Source of the DNA: Paragorgia papillata
Lineage: Eukaryota > Cnidaria > Anthozoa > Scleralcyonacea > Coralliidae
Reading direction: 5' to 3'
Assembly (NCBI GenBank): GCA_035771165.1
Contig: JAWNZC010000101.1
Span: 248,001 to 312,000 of the forward strand
DNA length: 64,000 bases
Under the pieces are notes generated by a model, which saw only the letters and a program-made list of their open reading frames with translations, was not told the DNA's origin and did not search any database. Position numbers and translations under genes: made by a program. This document shows, in pieces, positions 10,042 through 20,262 of the stretch (the first letter of the stretch is position 1; the number at the start of each line of letters is the position of its first letter).

Positions 10042-10871
10042 TTACAGACAAGAAAATTCATCTTCTATCGTTCCAGCATGCACAATTATGTCGTCGACAT
10101 ATACCAAGCACACTGTCCATGGTAGGCCCTGCAACACGCGTTCCATAAGTCGTTCAAACGTAGCGGGGGCGTTTGACAATCCAAAGGGCGTCACGTTGAA
10201 TTGCCATAAGCCTTCCCCAGCGGTGAAAGCAGTTTTCTCCTTGTCGCTTTCATTCATCTTCACTTGCCAGTACCCACTCTTCAAGTCCAAGGTCGAAAAC
10301 CAGTTTGAACCACTAACAGCAACCAGTGTGTAATCTACAGTGCGGAAGAGGATAGGAATATCTTTTCGTCACTTCGTTCAACTTACGATATTCGACACAA
10401 AATCGCTGAGTTCCATCCTTCTCTTTGACAAGCACAATTGGTGAGGCCCATGGACGTTTGGATGGTTCAATCACCCCTTGCTCGTGCATTTCTTGAATTA
10501 ATTTGGTTGCTTCCTCTCGTTGCTTCAGCGGTAGTCTTCTAGGGCGCTGTCGTATCGACGACGCACTTCCGACATCTATCCCATGCGAAGCCACTTCCGT
10601 TTTGCAAATCATCTGGCCCTTTTGAAAATACGTCTTGAAATTTCGACAACAAGTTACACAACCGAGTTTCGTTTTCCTTGCCAATCGGACATTTACTACG
10701 AGTAAATAAGTCCAGCAAATACTTAGGAAGCTCTGGTTCGGTCTGGTGCGTGTCCGAGCTGTCATTCTTTTCTAAAGACTCTTCTAGGGCCGTTTTTATG
10801 TAAGCCACAGGCTCGCAGGTTGCCACCACAGTTCCTTTCTTTAGCGATAGATAGCCATTGGTTAAATTCAT
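10042..10871 (-). pseudogene. Gypsy reverse transcriptase region
   Basis: The fingers/palm portion reads EMHEQGVIEPSKRPWASPIV, LVKEKDGTQRFCVEYRKLNE and SYPLPH; after a frameshift near 10300 it continues MDLKSGYWQVKMNESDKEKT, AFTAGEGLWQFNVTPFGLSN and APATFERLM, with the catalytic YVDD in LVYVDDIIVHAG. The three metal-binding aspartates are present (MDLKSGY, YVDD). It copies the element RNA into DNA in working members. A further frameshift near 10560 separates the linker that follows protease. Confidence 0.92.
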
Positions 10872-10980
10872 GACTCTTATAGGTAATTTTTCTGAAGATA
10901 GATCGACCAGCGTCGGTCATTGGTTAAATTCATGACTCTTATAGGTAATTTTTCTGAAGACAGATCGACCAGCGTTCGGC
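10857..10980. repeat. 62-bp tandem duplication inside pol
   Basis: The segment beginning TTGGTTAAATTCATGACTCT occurs twice, 62 bp apart (GTTAAATTC at 10861 and 10923). Because 62 is not a multiple of three it shifts the pol frame. Confidence 0.85.
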
Positions 10981-11163
10981 CAACAAACAACTTGCTATTT
11001 TCGCAGCACGGCGGTTCTACCATCGCCCAAGCTTCGCCCATATCGATACCTTGCTTTTCCAACTTTCCTGAAATACTGGCTTCACTCATATTGCGGGAAC
11101 AGCCACTGTCGTTTGGACAATAACCCGAGAACACGTTGCCTCGCCAGACTTCGCTTGGCTGCG

Positions 11164-11540
11164 TTAAGGAACTTCTTCATTTCCAATCCTCAAACGTTTT
11201 CTTGCCAAATCCACTTGACAGCCGGTTGCCATAAGGTAATCTAGTCCAATTATTAATTCTTCCACTATGTCCGCTATCCAGACATCATGTTCCATTTCGT
11301 GACCTCCTACTGCTATCTTCAGTTTCCCTCGTCCAATGACTGCAGCTGTTTCTCCTGTGACTGTACGCAAAACAGTTCAACTCGGGGAAATTTTAGGCGA
11401 CGCCATCACCTTAGCGACATGCGGTCGAACAATTGTAATGTTTGACCCTGTATCGACTACACACTGACACAAACTTCCCCTCCACGTTAACCTCCATTAT
11501 CAATGTTTCTCTAACTGAACAGCCATTCCATTGTGACTAT
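11164..11540 (-). pseudogene. Gypsy aspartic protease region
   Basis: The minus strand reads VVDTGSNITIVRPHVAKVMA, with the catalytic DTGS, at about 11400-11460. It continues, after an in-frame TGA at 11379-11377, with GETAAVIGRGKLKIAVGG and ELIIGLDYLMATGC, the flap-to-C-terminal ILG-type segment of retropepsins. Upstream, SVRETLIMEVNVEGK resembles the usual lead-in. The stop codon inactivates it. Confidence 0.85.
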
Positions 11541-11544
11541 AGAC

Positions 11545-12715
11545 AAAGTCACAACATTTTAAGGTTAAAAAAGGTTTTTTCTGCCACTTTTAATTTAGCA
11601 GAAAGCAAGCTTGCTTTAGATAAGGAAGCCCTGGGGAGATAATTTAAGTAATATATTTAATTCCTAAAAAATTATATTTTAAGCCTTCGATTTAATGACT
11701 TATGGCCATGTGACTCGCGTGACGCCGTGACTTATTTATTTTCCTGGGAACATTTTAATTATAATTAATTTTAACTTTTGAAAGACATATAGTTAGACAA
11801 GATACAATGACACTCCAGTGAAGTTTGAGGAAAAACATTTGTAGTCAACGAAATAATGTTGCAAGTTTAATGTGACTCGCGTGACATAAAAATGTGACTC
11901 GCTTGACGAGTGGCGAATAACATAACAAAAAGCCAGTTTAAATAACAAAAGGTCAATGCTTTTGTTTTCTCATTGTTTGTTGGAGCCATTAATGCCATTT
12001 GCAATGATAATTTAGAACAAGATGGACAACTGGAAGCATATTTTTAGAAATGCCACAGGTACCTCCAGATCACTATATGAGAATTTGTATAAAATGGCTT
12101 TTAATAGTGTTAAAGCAGTCAAATGAATATTTTAAGAATAGAATTTGAATTAAACACATCTATTTAACATTCTGTGTTGATTTGTTCCTTGATCCACTCC
12201 ATTTGACTGATATGAATGTCTCAACGGCTTTGAATTCTATTCTTGTGACTCACATGACGTAACTCGCGTGACGAACTTGACGGTGAGTTTTCTCTGAAAC
12301 TACTAAAAATATTTTCCTAGATTTTAATTTGGGGATTGGTTTCATTAACTAAGTTTCATTAAAAAAGTTGTTCAAATTGACAGGAAATGAGAATACTGCG
12401 CTAACACAAAGCCGATACCTCATTTTGAAATTTAGAATTTGAAATAAGTTACTAAATAGCAATGGCAAATTGAATACATAAAACAGTTTTGATACAAGAA
12501 ATAGGACACTTTTCTTAAAAAGTAACAATATTTGTTCTAATCGATAAATAATCTATGTTCTTATTTCTGTTCCCACAATGCCCGTGGGTAATTGTGGTAA
12601 TTTTTTTCCATATTCCAGAAGGGCAAGGTATTGTAGCACCCAATAATGGTATTGTTGGTGTTATTATGTTGATTTAATTTGTTTTCAACAATGTGTCATT
12701 TCTGTGGAATGGCTG
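11545..12715. mobile_element. Non-coding insertion inside the Gypsy element
   Basis: About 1.2 kb of AT-rich sequence without coding frames lies between gag and protease, which are normally adjacent. It contains GTGACTCGCGTGACG or close variants at 11709, 11872, 11894, 12243 and 12260. The borders are approximate. CAGCCATTCCA at about 11519 and its complement TGGAATGGCTG at about 12705 flank it as an inverted pair. I read it as an unidentified transposon that entered the Gypsy element. Confidence 0.5.
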
Positions 12716-12770
12716 TGAAGCAGTTTTTACAACAAATTCCAGGGCATTACTTGTTCCTTTTACAGCTGAT

Positions 12771-14127
12771 CTCCCCCCCCCCAACCCAACCCAAGACTAG
12801 CTACTCGTCGTTTTCCGACGGCGGTGTCGTACCTCTCCGTTGACTCCGACTTTCTGAAGCTGGTTGCTTTCCCGAGGACGAGTCCTTTCTGTCTCGGAGG
12901 GCTTGCTTGTGGGCACTCTCTGCGGAAATGGTCAACAGCACATCTCCAACAGCCGTCACGTCTGGAATCCCTCGTAGGCGATTTTAAATTTTTAAGACAA
13001 TTTCGCATCATTGCCTCAAGCCTTTTCATTGATTCCGTAATTTGGTTACTGGCATTCTCCACTTTCTTGGCTATCTCCTCCGTCTTCTCTACAGGATTTC
13101 GAGAAGTCTCTTCGTTTCCAGCTAGCTTTGCTTCCCGAGAAACTCGAATTCTTTGTTGTCGATTAGCTAACTGAAATGACTCGAGCTCCAGCGCTAATAG
13201 TTATAATGCCTTTTGTAAGGTGGGAGGTCTTTCTTGTCGGAGTCGTAGTCGCATATCGTCATCGGGCAACGAGTCAACAAATTGATCCCGGGCGAGTGTA
13301 TCGTTAATCCCACTTGGGGCTTCAGGGTGGGCCAAACGATCCAGTCTTTCGATATCTGCTACTGCTGGTAACTCTTCGTCACGCTTTCTAACCGGGCTCT
13401 TAAACTTTACTCGAGAAATCTCTGCTCGGTGCGACGTACCAAATCGATTTGCCAAGGCAGTCACTAAAGCTTCATAGTCTTGTCTTCTCTTGGTTAAGAT
13501 ATTTTCTAACACCTGCAGCGCTGGCCCCTTAAGACTGGTCGCTGAGAAAGCTGTTATTTTTTGGTCGTCGCATCCATTCATTTCGGCAATAATGCAAAAT
13601 TGAGCGTGGTAGTCCTCCCAAGAGGTTTGCCCGTCGTACATGTTTGGCTTTCGAATAAGACTATTTCCACTTACCGCAGTATCTCTCAATTGCGTACTTT
13701 AGCTTTGAGGTAATTTACCAATACACCAACCACTCCCTGTCATTCCCATAGGAGTTGAAATTCGAGGCTCGGGCAGCGTTCTTCGAGTCTTGTTTGCTTC
13801 TGTTAACGACGTTAAAGAGGCTTTTAAATTCGACGTTTCCTTAGCCAAGCGATTAATGTTCTGTCGTCTGTTCTTCTAAATTACGAACGTTTCGTCTCGT
13901 CTTTTCTTCAAGGACACAATTAGCTCTTCTTTTAGCCTTTCGTGCATTCGAGTAATTAGTTCAGCTTGAACGATTTCGGTCCTATCGTTTATTGAATCAC
14001 ACAGCATAGTTAGCGGAGGGAGATGGTTTGGAAACTCTGAAAAAATCATTGTTCTATGGTTTTGTTGAATTTGTCTAATTTCACGGGCACTGAACGTATT
14101 GTATTTTCTGCATAATGAAGCAGTCAT
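12771..14127 (-). pseudogene. Gypsy gag region with CCHC zinc knuckle
   Basis: The capsid-like part (13201-13689) reads LIRKPNMYDGQTSWEDYHAQ, KITAFSATSLKGPALQVLEN and ARDQFVDSLPDDDMRLRLRQ, typical of Gypsy gag. The following part (12760-13062) has SMKRLEAMMRNCLKNLKSP and the zinc knuckle CWRCAVDHFRREC, which is Cys-X2-Cys-X3-His-X4-Cys, one residue shorter than the usual X4 before His. The N-terminal part (13876-14127) is charged and helical. Stops lie near 13700 and 13200. Confidence 0.8.
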
Positions 14128-14154
14128 CCAATAGCAACGTTCGGGTTTAACTAA

Positions 14155-14615
14155 TTAGTGTAGTCCTTCGTCGTCACGTGTTGTAAGTCCTTTGTTCGTT
14201 GTGTAGTCCTTCGTCGTCACGTGTCCATCCAACATAAACACAATAAACATGACCATTGCATAATCTTGAAAGACAATGGAGCTTCCACACCATCCCCCTC
14301 CACTAACTATGCTCACAGTTTGGCCCGATTTTCGATCGACTCGACTCTTGCGACTACCAAAACCATAGCTTGACTTAACTCCTGCACTATACACTTTGTC
14401 TGCCCTTGCCTCTGCTCCATTTGGCCAATCCGGGCTGCGTTCTGGGTATTATCTCGTTGAATCTGTCCGTCTGTTGACCGTACAGAGTATTTTGCTCATT
14501 AATGTTTCGATCTGTTGTTTGATCCATTCCTCTAAAACGCTGACACTTTGATGGTTCTCAGCTTGGCTTTCGTCTGGTTCCACGGCACGTCTTGTAGACC
14601 GAGTGTCATCGTCGA
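14155..14615. other. Gypsy 5' leader with a 42-bp duplication
   Basis: Untranslated leader between the primer-binding site and gag. TGTAGTCCTTCGTCGTCACG occurs at 14159 and 14201. Confidence 0.6.
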
Positions 14616-14636
14616 ATCCTGGCGGGGTCGCTAAAA
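14612..14636 (-). other. Primer-binding site of the Gypsy element
   Basis: On the + strand CGAATCCTGGCGGGGTCGCTA next to the 5' LTR (first 20 bases CGAATCCTGGCGGGGTCGCT) reads like the T-loop, T-stem and acceptor end of a tRNA finishing CTA in place of CCA. The minus strand is therefore the complementary PBS. I cannot name the tRNA. Confidence 0.6.
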
Positions 14637-14747
14637 TGTTACGTACACAGCACTTAATTTACACACAAAAACCTTGTCGATTTGTCGATAATTTATAGCT
14701 TACTATTTTACATAATATTTACATAACACTCGTATGTTTACATAACA
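14637..14747 (-). repeat. 5' LTR of the Gypsy element
   Basis: Starts TGTTACGTACACAGCACTTA and ends GTTTACATAACA on the + strand; same family as 7738-7869. Followed directly by ATT repeats. Confidence 0.85.
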
Positions 14748-14961
14748 TTATTATTATTATTATTATTATTATCAACATCATTATCATTATCATCATTATC
14801 GATCATTATAATCATCATCGTCATCATCATCATCATTATCATCGTCATTTTCATCATCACCATTATCATAATTGTTATCATTATGCATGCTTTTTAATGC
14901 TTATTATCATATCATTATTATTATTTTATTTATCATATTTATTATTATTATTATTATTATA

Positions 14962-15047
<86 letters not shown>

Positions 15048-15155
15048 TTATTATTGTTATTATTATTATTATTATTATTAATTATTATTATTATTATTAT
15101 TTATTATTATTATTATTTTTAACTATTATTATTATTATTATTATTATTTATGCAT
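14748..15155. repeat. ATT / ATC microsatellite array
   Basis: About 400 bp of ATT with ATC, TCG and TTTA interruptions. It continues the ATT sequence seen on the other side of the Gypsy element. Confidence 0.9.
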
Positions 15156-15350
15156 GTTTTTTTAATGTTTGTAAATCTTACCTTGTGCAATGTATGAGAC
15201 GATAACATTTCTTTTATTTTTTTCAAAGATTTATTGATATGCAAACAAAATATTCATAGCATACAAAATATTCTCTATACTTTATTGATATAAAGTATAC
15301 AGAATATTTTGTTCTTTTATCCATATCAATCTCATTTTCTCTTCCTACAG

Positions 15351-15703
15351 GTGGCGGAGGAGGAGGATTTTACAGCAATGGACGAAGTGGTAGATATTTT
15401 GGTGGAAAGTATGGCAATGGTGGAGAAGGAGGTAAATGTTTCTTACAAGGTGGAGCAGGAGGACGTGCTATGCGCGATAATGCAGTAGGTGGATTTGGAG
15501 GAGGAGGTGGTGCTCGTGGATGGGGAGGAGGTGCAGGAGGTGGTGGAGGGTATTCTGGAGGGGCATCAGGAGACGATGTGTATGATTCATGTGCTGGTGG
15601 TGGTGGGTCGTACAACAGTGGCAGGAATCAAGAAAATAGTGAGGGATTTCAAGACAACGGACACGGCTATGTTGAAATCAACCGAATCTTTCCAGATGTG
15701 TAG
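15351..15703 (+). CDS. C-terminal glycine-rich exon with stop codon
   Basis: After the acceptor TTCCTACAG the frame reads GGGGGGFYSNGRSGRYFGGK, YGNGGEGGKCFLQGGAGGRA, FGGGGGARGWGGGAGGGGGY, DDVYDSCAGGGGSYN and NGHGYVEINRIFPDV, then TAG at 15701. The closing GHGYVEI segment is the usual end of the ALK/LTK-type glycine-rich fold. It needs one base from the preceding exon, which ends TCA G, so the joined codon is GGT. With the exons at 76 and 6786 this gives a short secreted protein without kinase. No clear AATAAA signal is seen just downstream. Confidence 0.82.
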
Positions 15704-15907
15704 AAAAATCCTTCAAAAATAATACTGATGTACGTTGAACTAATTTATCAACCTCGTCGCCATGGCCTTTTCTTCTTGTTTTCAATGACCACGAATAAGT
15801 ATAAACTGTAATAATCTTAATTTTTAGCAACACTTATCAACTTTAAGATTAACTGATAGGATTGATTTATTAGGAGTATACGGCGCCTTGTATGTCATTA
15901 TTATTAG
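15704..15907. other. Putative 3' UTR and flank
   Basis: Follows the stop codon of the glycine-rich gene. AT-rich, no structure noted. Confidence 0.4.
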
Positions 15908-17102
15908 TTACCGTATACCTTTACAGGCGGATTTGTTTCGAACAAACTTTTTTTGGACCATGTTAAAATTTCATGCTAAATTTTTGTACCAAAAAATGTT
16001 AAAGTGCTTCTCTGGTAAAAAATATTGTTGGTGATGTTTCTGCATAATACTAAAGATATTATGGTACTTGGTAATTGTGCAAAGTTTATTTCGAAATTCT
16101 CAAAAACAAAGTTGAATTTCACGGTGAAGTTTGTATTTTGTAGCGCCTCCATTAAATTGGCGTGTTTGAGAAGAATGATTTGAGGAGAACTTATGACGTC
16201 ATAGACTAAACAAAAACAAAAGATCATTGTTGTTGTCAAGAAAAGGGTCACACGTTGTTATTGAGTTTATGACGTCATAAGCTTCCTCGACTCATTCTTC
16301 TCAAGCTCGGCCACTTTAATGGCGGCGCTTCAAAATACAAACTTCACACGTAAAATATCACCTTTTCTTCAACGAATTTTGAAATGAAACTTTGCACGAT
16401 AACCAACTACCATAACATCTTTAGGATTATGTAAAAACATTGCCAACAATATTTTCATCAGAGAACCACTTCAAGAAATACAAGTAAATAGTGAAATTAC
16501 AATGTAAAGTTTTTGATCAGGGGTAAACTTTTAGGGAAAATTCCCTTCCGAGTGCCGATTATTTCTTGAAATGTATTGCTCTCCACAAGGGGAGATTTTA
16601 AAGAGTTACAAATTAAAGGAGATTGTTTTGAGTTCTTTAAAATTTTCAGAGATGATAGATAAATATACTGTATATCACCTACAAAACTTGTCGTGGAATT
16701 TGATTCTTTCGAAAGCTTTTACGTCGACGGTCATTCCCATGCGTTTACTTCAGGCTTTTTCTTATCAATTTACAAAATGTTGTATGACTTTTCACTAGAA
16801 TCAAATACTGAAAAACCCCAACACTGTTTTTAGCGCCTTGTATCAGTACTACTCGCAGGAAAGAATCGAATTAAAAAATAACAAAAACCAGTCTGCGTTA
16901 AAGGTTGTGAAAGGCGATCACGACATCCCTCTAAACGATGGTGAAAAAATCGTTGATTCATTAAAATCGAAAATCGTTGGCATATAATTGTCGCACATAA
17001 TTTATAAGCTTTAATTTGATGTGCAAGTTAAGCTATCTGCAACATAATGCGGACGCACTACGTCTTTTAGACTGGAGACACTTGTGTGAAGGTATACGGT
17101 AA
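15908..17102. mobile_element. Possible TIR element, TTACCGTATACCTT ends
   Basis: TTACCGTATACCTT at 15908 and AAGGTATACGGTAA at 17089-17102 are perfect 14-bp inverted repeats about 1.2 kb apart. No transposase frame is visible between them. A hairpin MITE (16002-16472) is nested inside. A 75-residue open frame at 16571-16798 is unrecognised. No target duplication confirmed. Confidence 0.5.
16002..16472. mobile_element. Hairpin MITE, AAGTGCTTCTCTG family
   Basis: Two arms of about 200 bp. The left arm has AAGTGCTTCTCTGGT, AAATATTGTTGGTGATGTTT and GGCGTGTTTGAGAAGAATGA; the right arm returns them in reverse order, ending ATCAGAGAACCACTT. Both arms contain TATGACGTCATA next to the centre. A half copy (right arm) lies at 35024-35232. 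Confidence 0.85.
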
Positions 17103-17344
17103 TCTTAATTAATTTTCTGAATAGTTGTACATATACAAACCAACTATTCTGTTTATCAGTGACTATACTGATCCCCCGGAACAGTATATAAGCTACGTAG
17201 CAAAATACTTCAAGATTATTGGAGTCATTTGACTAGCTTTTGCTATATATATGGCCTTCTCACCTCTCCATTTTGAAAGCAGGGCCGGGGCACGAGGTTG
17301 TTAATTTATCAGTTTTATTTGATATAATCGTAGTAGATTAAATA

Positions 17345-18300
17345 CGGGTGATGATGGTCGAGGTAGTGGTGGTGGTTGCCATGGTGGAGGTAGTGGTGGT
17401 GTTAGAGGTAGTGGTGATGGAGGTAGTGGAGGTGGTGGTTGTGGAGGTAGCCAGGCTATTGTGGAAGAGGTAGTGGTGGTTGGTGGAGGTAGTAGTGCGG
17501 GAGGTTGTGTTAGTAGTGTTAGTGTTGTAAGGTGGAGGTGATGGTAGCCGTGGAGGAAGTGGTGGAGGTGGTAGTGGTGATGGAGATGATCGTCATTGTG
17601 GAGGTGCCGTGGTGGTGGTGATTAGTTGTGGCGGTGGAGGTGGTGGTGGAAATGGTGGTGGTAGTACCTCCCTCCTTCCGTAGTAGTGGAGGTGGTAGTG
17701 GATGTGGTGGTTGTAGTGGTGGTGGAGGTGGTGGTGGTAGTGGAGGTGGTAGTAGAAGTGGTGGTGGTAGTAGAAGAGGTGGTGGTGGAGGTGGTGGTGG
17801 AAGTGGTGGTGGTAGTAAAGGTGGAGGTGGCGGTGGTAGTAAAGGTGGTGGTGGAGGTGGTAGTAAAGGTTGTAGTGGAGGTGGTGGTGGTAGTAGTGGT
17901 GGTGGAGGTGGTGGAAGTGGTGGTGGTAGTAAAGGTGGAGGTGGTGGTGGTAGTAAAGGTGGTGGTGGACGTGGTAGTGGAAATGCTGGTGGTAGTAGAG
18001 GTGGTAGTGGTAGTAGAGGTGGTGGTGGAAGTGGTGGTAGTAAAGGTGGAGATGGTGGTGGTAGTAGAGGTGGTGGTGGTAGTAAAGGTGGAAATGCTGG
18101 TGGTAGTAGAGGTGGTAGTGGTAGTAGAGATGGTGGTGGAAGTGGTGGTAGTAAAGGTGGAGATGGTGGTGGTAGTAGAGGTGGTGGTGGTAGTAAAGGT
18201 GGAGGTGGTGGTGGTAGTAGAGGTGGTGGTGGAGGTGGTTGTGGAAGTGGTGGTGGTAGTGGAAGTGGTGGTGGTAGTCGTAACTGTAGTCGTGGTTGTG
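17345..18300. repeat. GGT/GGA/AGT-rich simple-sequence tract
   Basis: About 950 bp made almost wholly of GGT, GGA and AGT triplets, so all + frames read poly-Gly/Val/Ser and all - frames poly-Pro/Thr/His. Codon-like periodicity comes from the triplet repeat; there is no start context, splice site or unique domain. It abuts the hairpin at 18313, whose sequence (GTCGTAACTGTAGTCGTGGT) seems to be the seed from which the repeat grew. Confidence 0.85.
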
Positions 18301-18312
18301 CTAGTTGTAATT

Positions 18313-18546
18313 GACCGTACGGGAAAAGATGGCGACTTGTACATTTAACGACAATCCTTTTCATGCAGTATTGTTTCTTGCAGAATTATTTTAAGATATG
18401 GTTTTAAAACGATCAACTTTGGTAGGAATGAAGTTCTTGCTTACTTAATCCATCTTAGCATGATAAACAATGTTTAGTGGTTATTTGAGCTGATTTGAGG
18501 TTGCAAAGCATTGTGGTTAAATGTACCGCCGCCATCTTTTTCGGTC
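18313..18546. mobile_element. Inverted-repeat element next to the GGT tract
   Basis: GACCGTACGGGAAAAGATGG (18313) with GTACATTTAAC is answered by GTTAAATGTACCGCCGCCAT ending TTTTTCGGTC (18546). Outside each end are GTCGTGGT-type triplets. Probably a short MITE. Confidence 0.6.
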
Positions 18547-18740
18547 GTAATTTTAGTCGTGGTGGTGGTAATGGTAGTATATATGGATCAAAATCTACAT
18601 CTACATTTATTCAGTCGGTAAAGTCGTTTGACATCACACCAACTATAAACTAATATGTAAAATGTATAAGTATCATAAATAAGTTTTAGCTATGTAAATA
18701 ATTAGAGTTTGAGATAAATAAAACTATAAGTGGATAAACA

Positions 18741-19277
18741 CATAGGCGGCGGAACCGGGGGGGCTGGGGGGGTTCAACTTTGTAAAAGTGGAAAAAAGGG
18801 GGGCTGCGCCGAAGGTAAGGGTGATTATATGTTGAATAGTTATACATCTTCGGTATACAGCATTTTGAAAATTCCATATCACTGCAGGGTGACAATCGTA
18901 AGAAAAATCGTGATCGTGTGATAGCTCAAAACTCATTTCAGGAAGTACTCCACGTATTAGCATTTGATGACTGCTGACCAGAAGTATTATGAATGAGCCA
19001 TATCGAAATGTTTCTCAAAGTTTGAACAATGAATTGCCGTTTTCGTTTTAGCCAAGAATTAAGAAAGGCCGAAAAAAATGAGGGCGGTAAACATTTTATA
19101 ACGTTTAGGATACTGTAAAATCTTCCCCCAAAACGCAGGAAATGGCGCCATTTCAGAGACTCTAGATTTCAAAATTTTCCGGAGGGCATGCCCCCGGAAC
19201 CCCCTAGAGGTTTCTCGCGCCTTCGGCGCTCGAAGTTCATCCCCCCCCCCTACCAAACCTATCTTCCGCCGCCTATC
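18741..19277. mobile_element. MITE with ATAGGCGGCGGAA ends and 7-bp target duplication
   Basis: CATAGGCGGCGGAA at the left and TTCCGCCGCCTATC at the right are inverted; the element is bounded by ATAAACA direct repeats (18734-18740 and 19278-19284). The inside ends in long C runs and carries the shared core GGGCATGCCCCCGG / GCAGGAAATGG (about 19125-19205) found in several other repeats of this window. Confidence 0.75.
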
Positions 19278-19544
19278 ATAAACAAGTACTGTGAATAAAT
19301 AAAAACCTAAATCTAAACATCTAAAAATGTAGATAATGCATGATAGATGATGCATGGCACAAAGTAATTACAATTAGAACAATTGTCGTTCTATAATCAG
19401 CCAATAAGGTTGCTTTATTTGTATAGTTAAGTTATGACATAATAAAACATAAATTCCATTTTGTTGTCTGTATGTTATTTACTCCACAATTTCCATCTTT
19501 TGAAAAGCTCTTCCTTCTGTCCGTAGCACACTATAAAGCTTAGC

Positions 19545-19643
19545 TTGGTTTCCATATGCGGGCTAATTCAACACTGTCTATGATTGGACCATCGCCCCTT
19601 GCCGCAGCCATGCCGCCGGCTCTTACGGCTATATGGAAACCAG
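19545..19643. mobile_element. Short GGTTTCCATAT MITE
   Basis: TTGGTTTCCATATGC and its complement ending ATATGGAAACCAG enclose about 70 bp that include CCGCCGGCTCTTACGGC. Same family as 1942-2778. Confidence 0.7.
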
Positions 19644-19679
19644 GCTTTACCCAGGCCTGGGGCGGGATCCTAGAGTCCA

Positions 19680-19871
19680 ATTTCACGCCTTACAATAAGC
19701 CATTTGCACGATGACGTAAAATAGCGTTGGGTGACAGCTACAACTACCAGAATGCTTTGCCAGTGTCCTTCATTTATCAGCACGTGGACGCTAGCAAAGC
19801 ATTCTGGTTGTTGTAATCAGCCAAAGCTATTTTACGTCATCGTGCAAATAATGCCTTATTAAGGCGTGAAA
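19680..19871. mobile_element. Hairpin MITE, GCACGATGACGTAAAATAGC family
   Basis: Left arm TTTCACGCCTTACAATAAGC through CATTTGCACGATGACG to CAGAATGCTTTGCC; right arm returns GGCAAAGCATTCTGG-like sequence (GCAAAGCATTCTGG) to TAAGGCGTGAAA. Almost the whole 190 bp is palindromic. Confidence 0.8.
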
Positions 19872-20262
19872 TAGACCATTTGCACGATGACGTGAGATGG
19901 CGTTGGGTGACTGCAACTACCAGAATGCTTTGCCAGTATTCTAGGGTTTAGGCTAAAAGGCATGACTCAAAGGACGCGTCCAGTCCTTCGGCGCCTTTTC
20001 CAAAATATGTCATCAAATATGTTTTTCCAAAAACCTAGAGGGACCTGGGTAAACCAGATTTCTGATTAGGGTTAGGGTTTATGTTGTAGGGTATCGAAAA
20101 GATTGCTAAAATCTTGAGATTCACTGAAACTTGACGACAAACTTGGAAAAAACAAATTTGACGATATGTTGTGGAAGAGCCACAAAAGGACTGGACGGGT
20201 CCTTTTGAGTCGTCGCTTTTGGCCGAAACCATGGAATACTGGCAAAGCATTCTGGTACATTG
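19872..20262. mobile_element. Second copy of the hairpin family with an inner inverted element
   Basis: CCATTTGCACGATGACGTGA to CCAGAATGCTTTGCCAGTAT (19874-19940) is the same left arm; the right end GCAAAGCATTCTGGTACA (20232-20250) is its partial partner. Between them, 19951-20224 is a second inverted pair (GGCTAAAAGGCATGACTC / GACTCAAAAGGACCC complement at 20190-20224). Confidence 0.65.

Noticed and set aside
8547..10333. Plus-strand frames across the Gypsy pol region
   Set aside because: They are shadows of the minus-strand RT, RNase H and integrase frames.
17519..18364. Proline-rich, threonine-rich and glycine-rich frames of 220-280 codons
   Set aside because: All are readings of the GGT/GGA/AGT tract.
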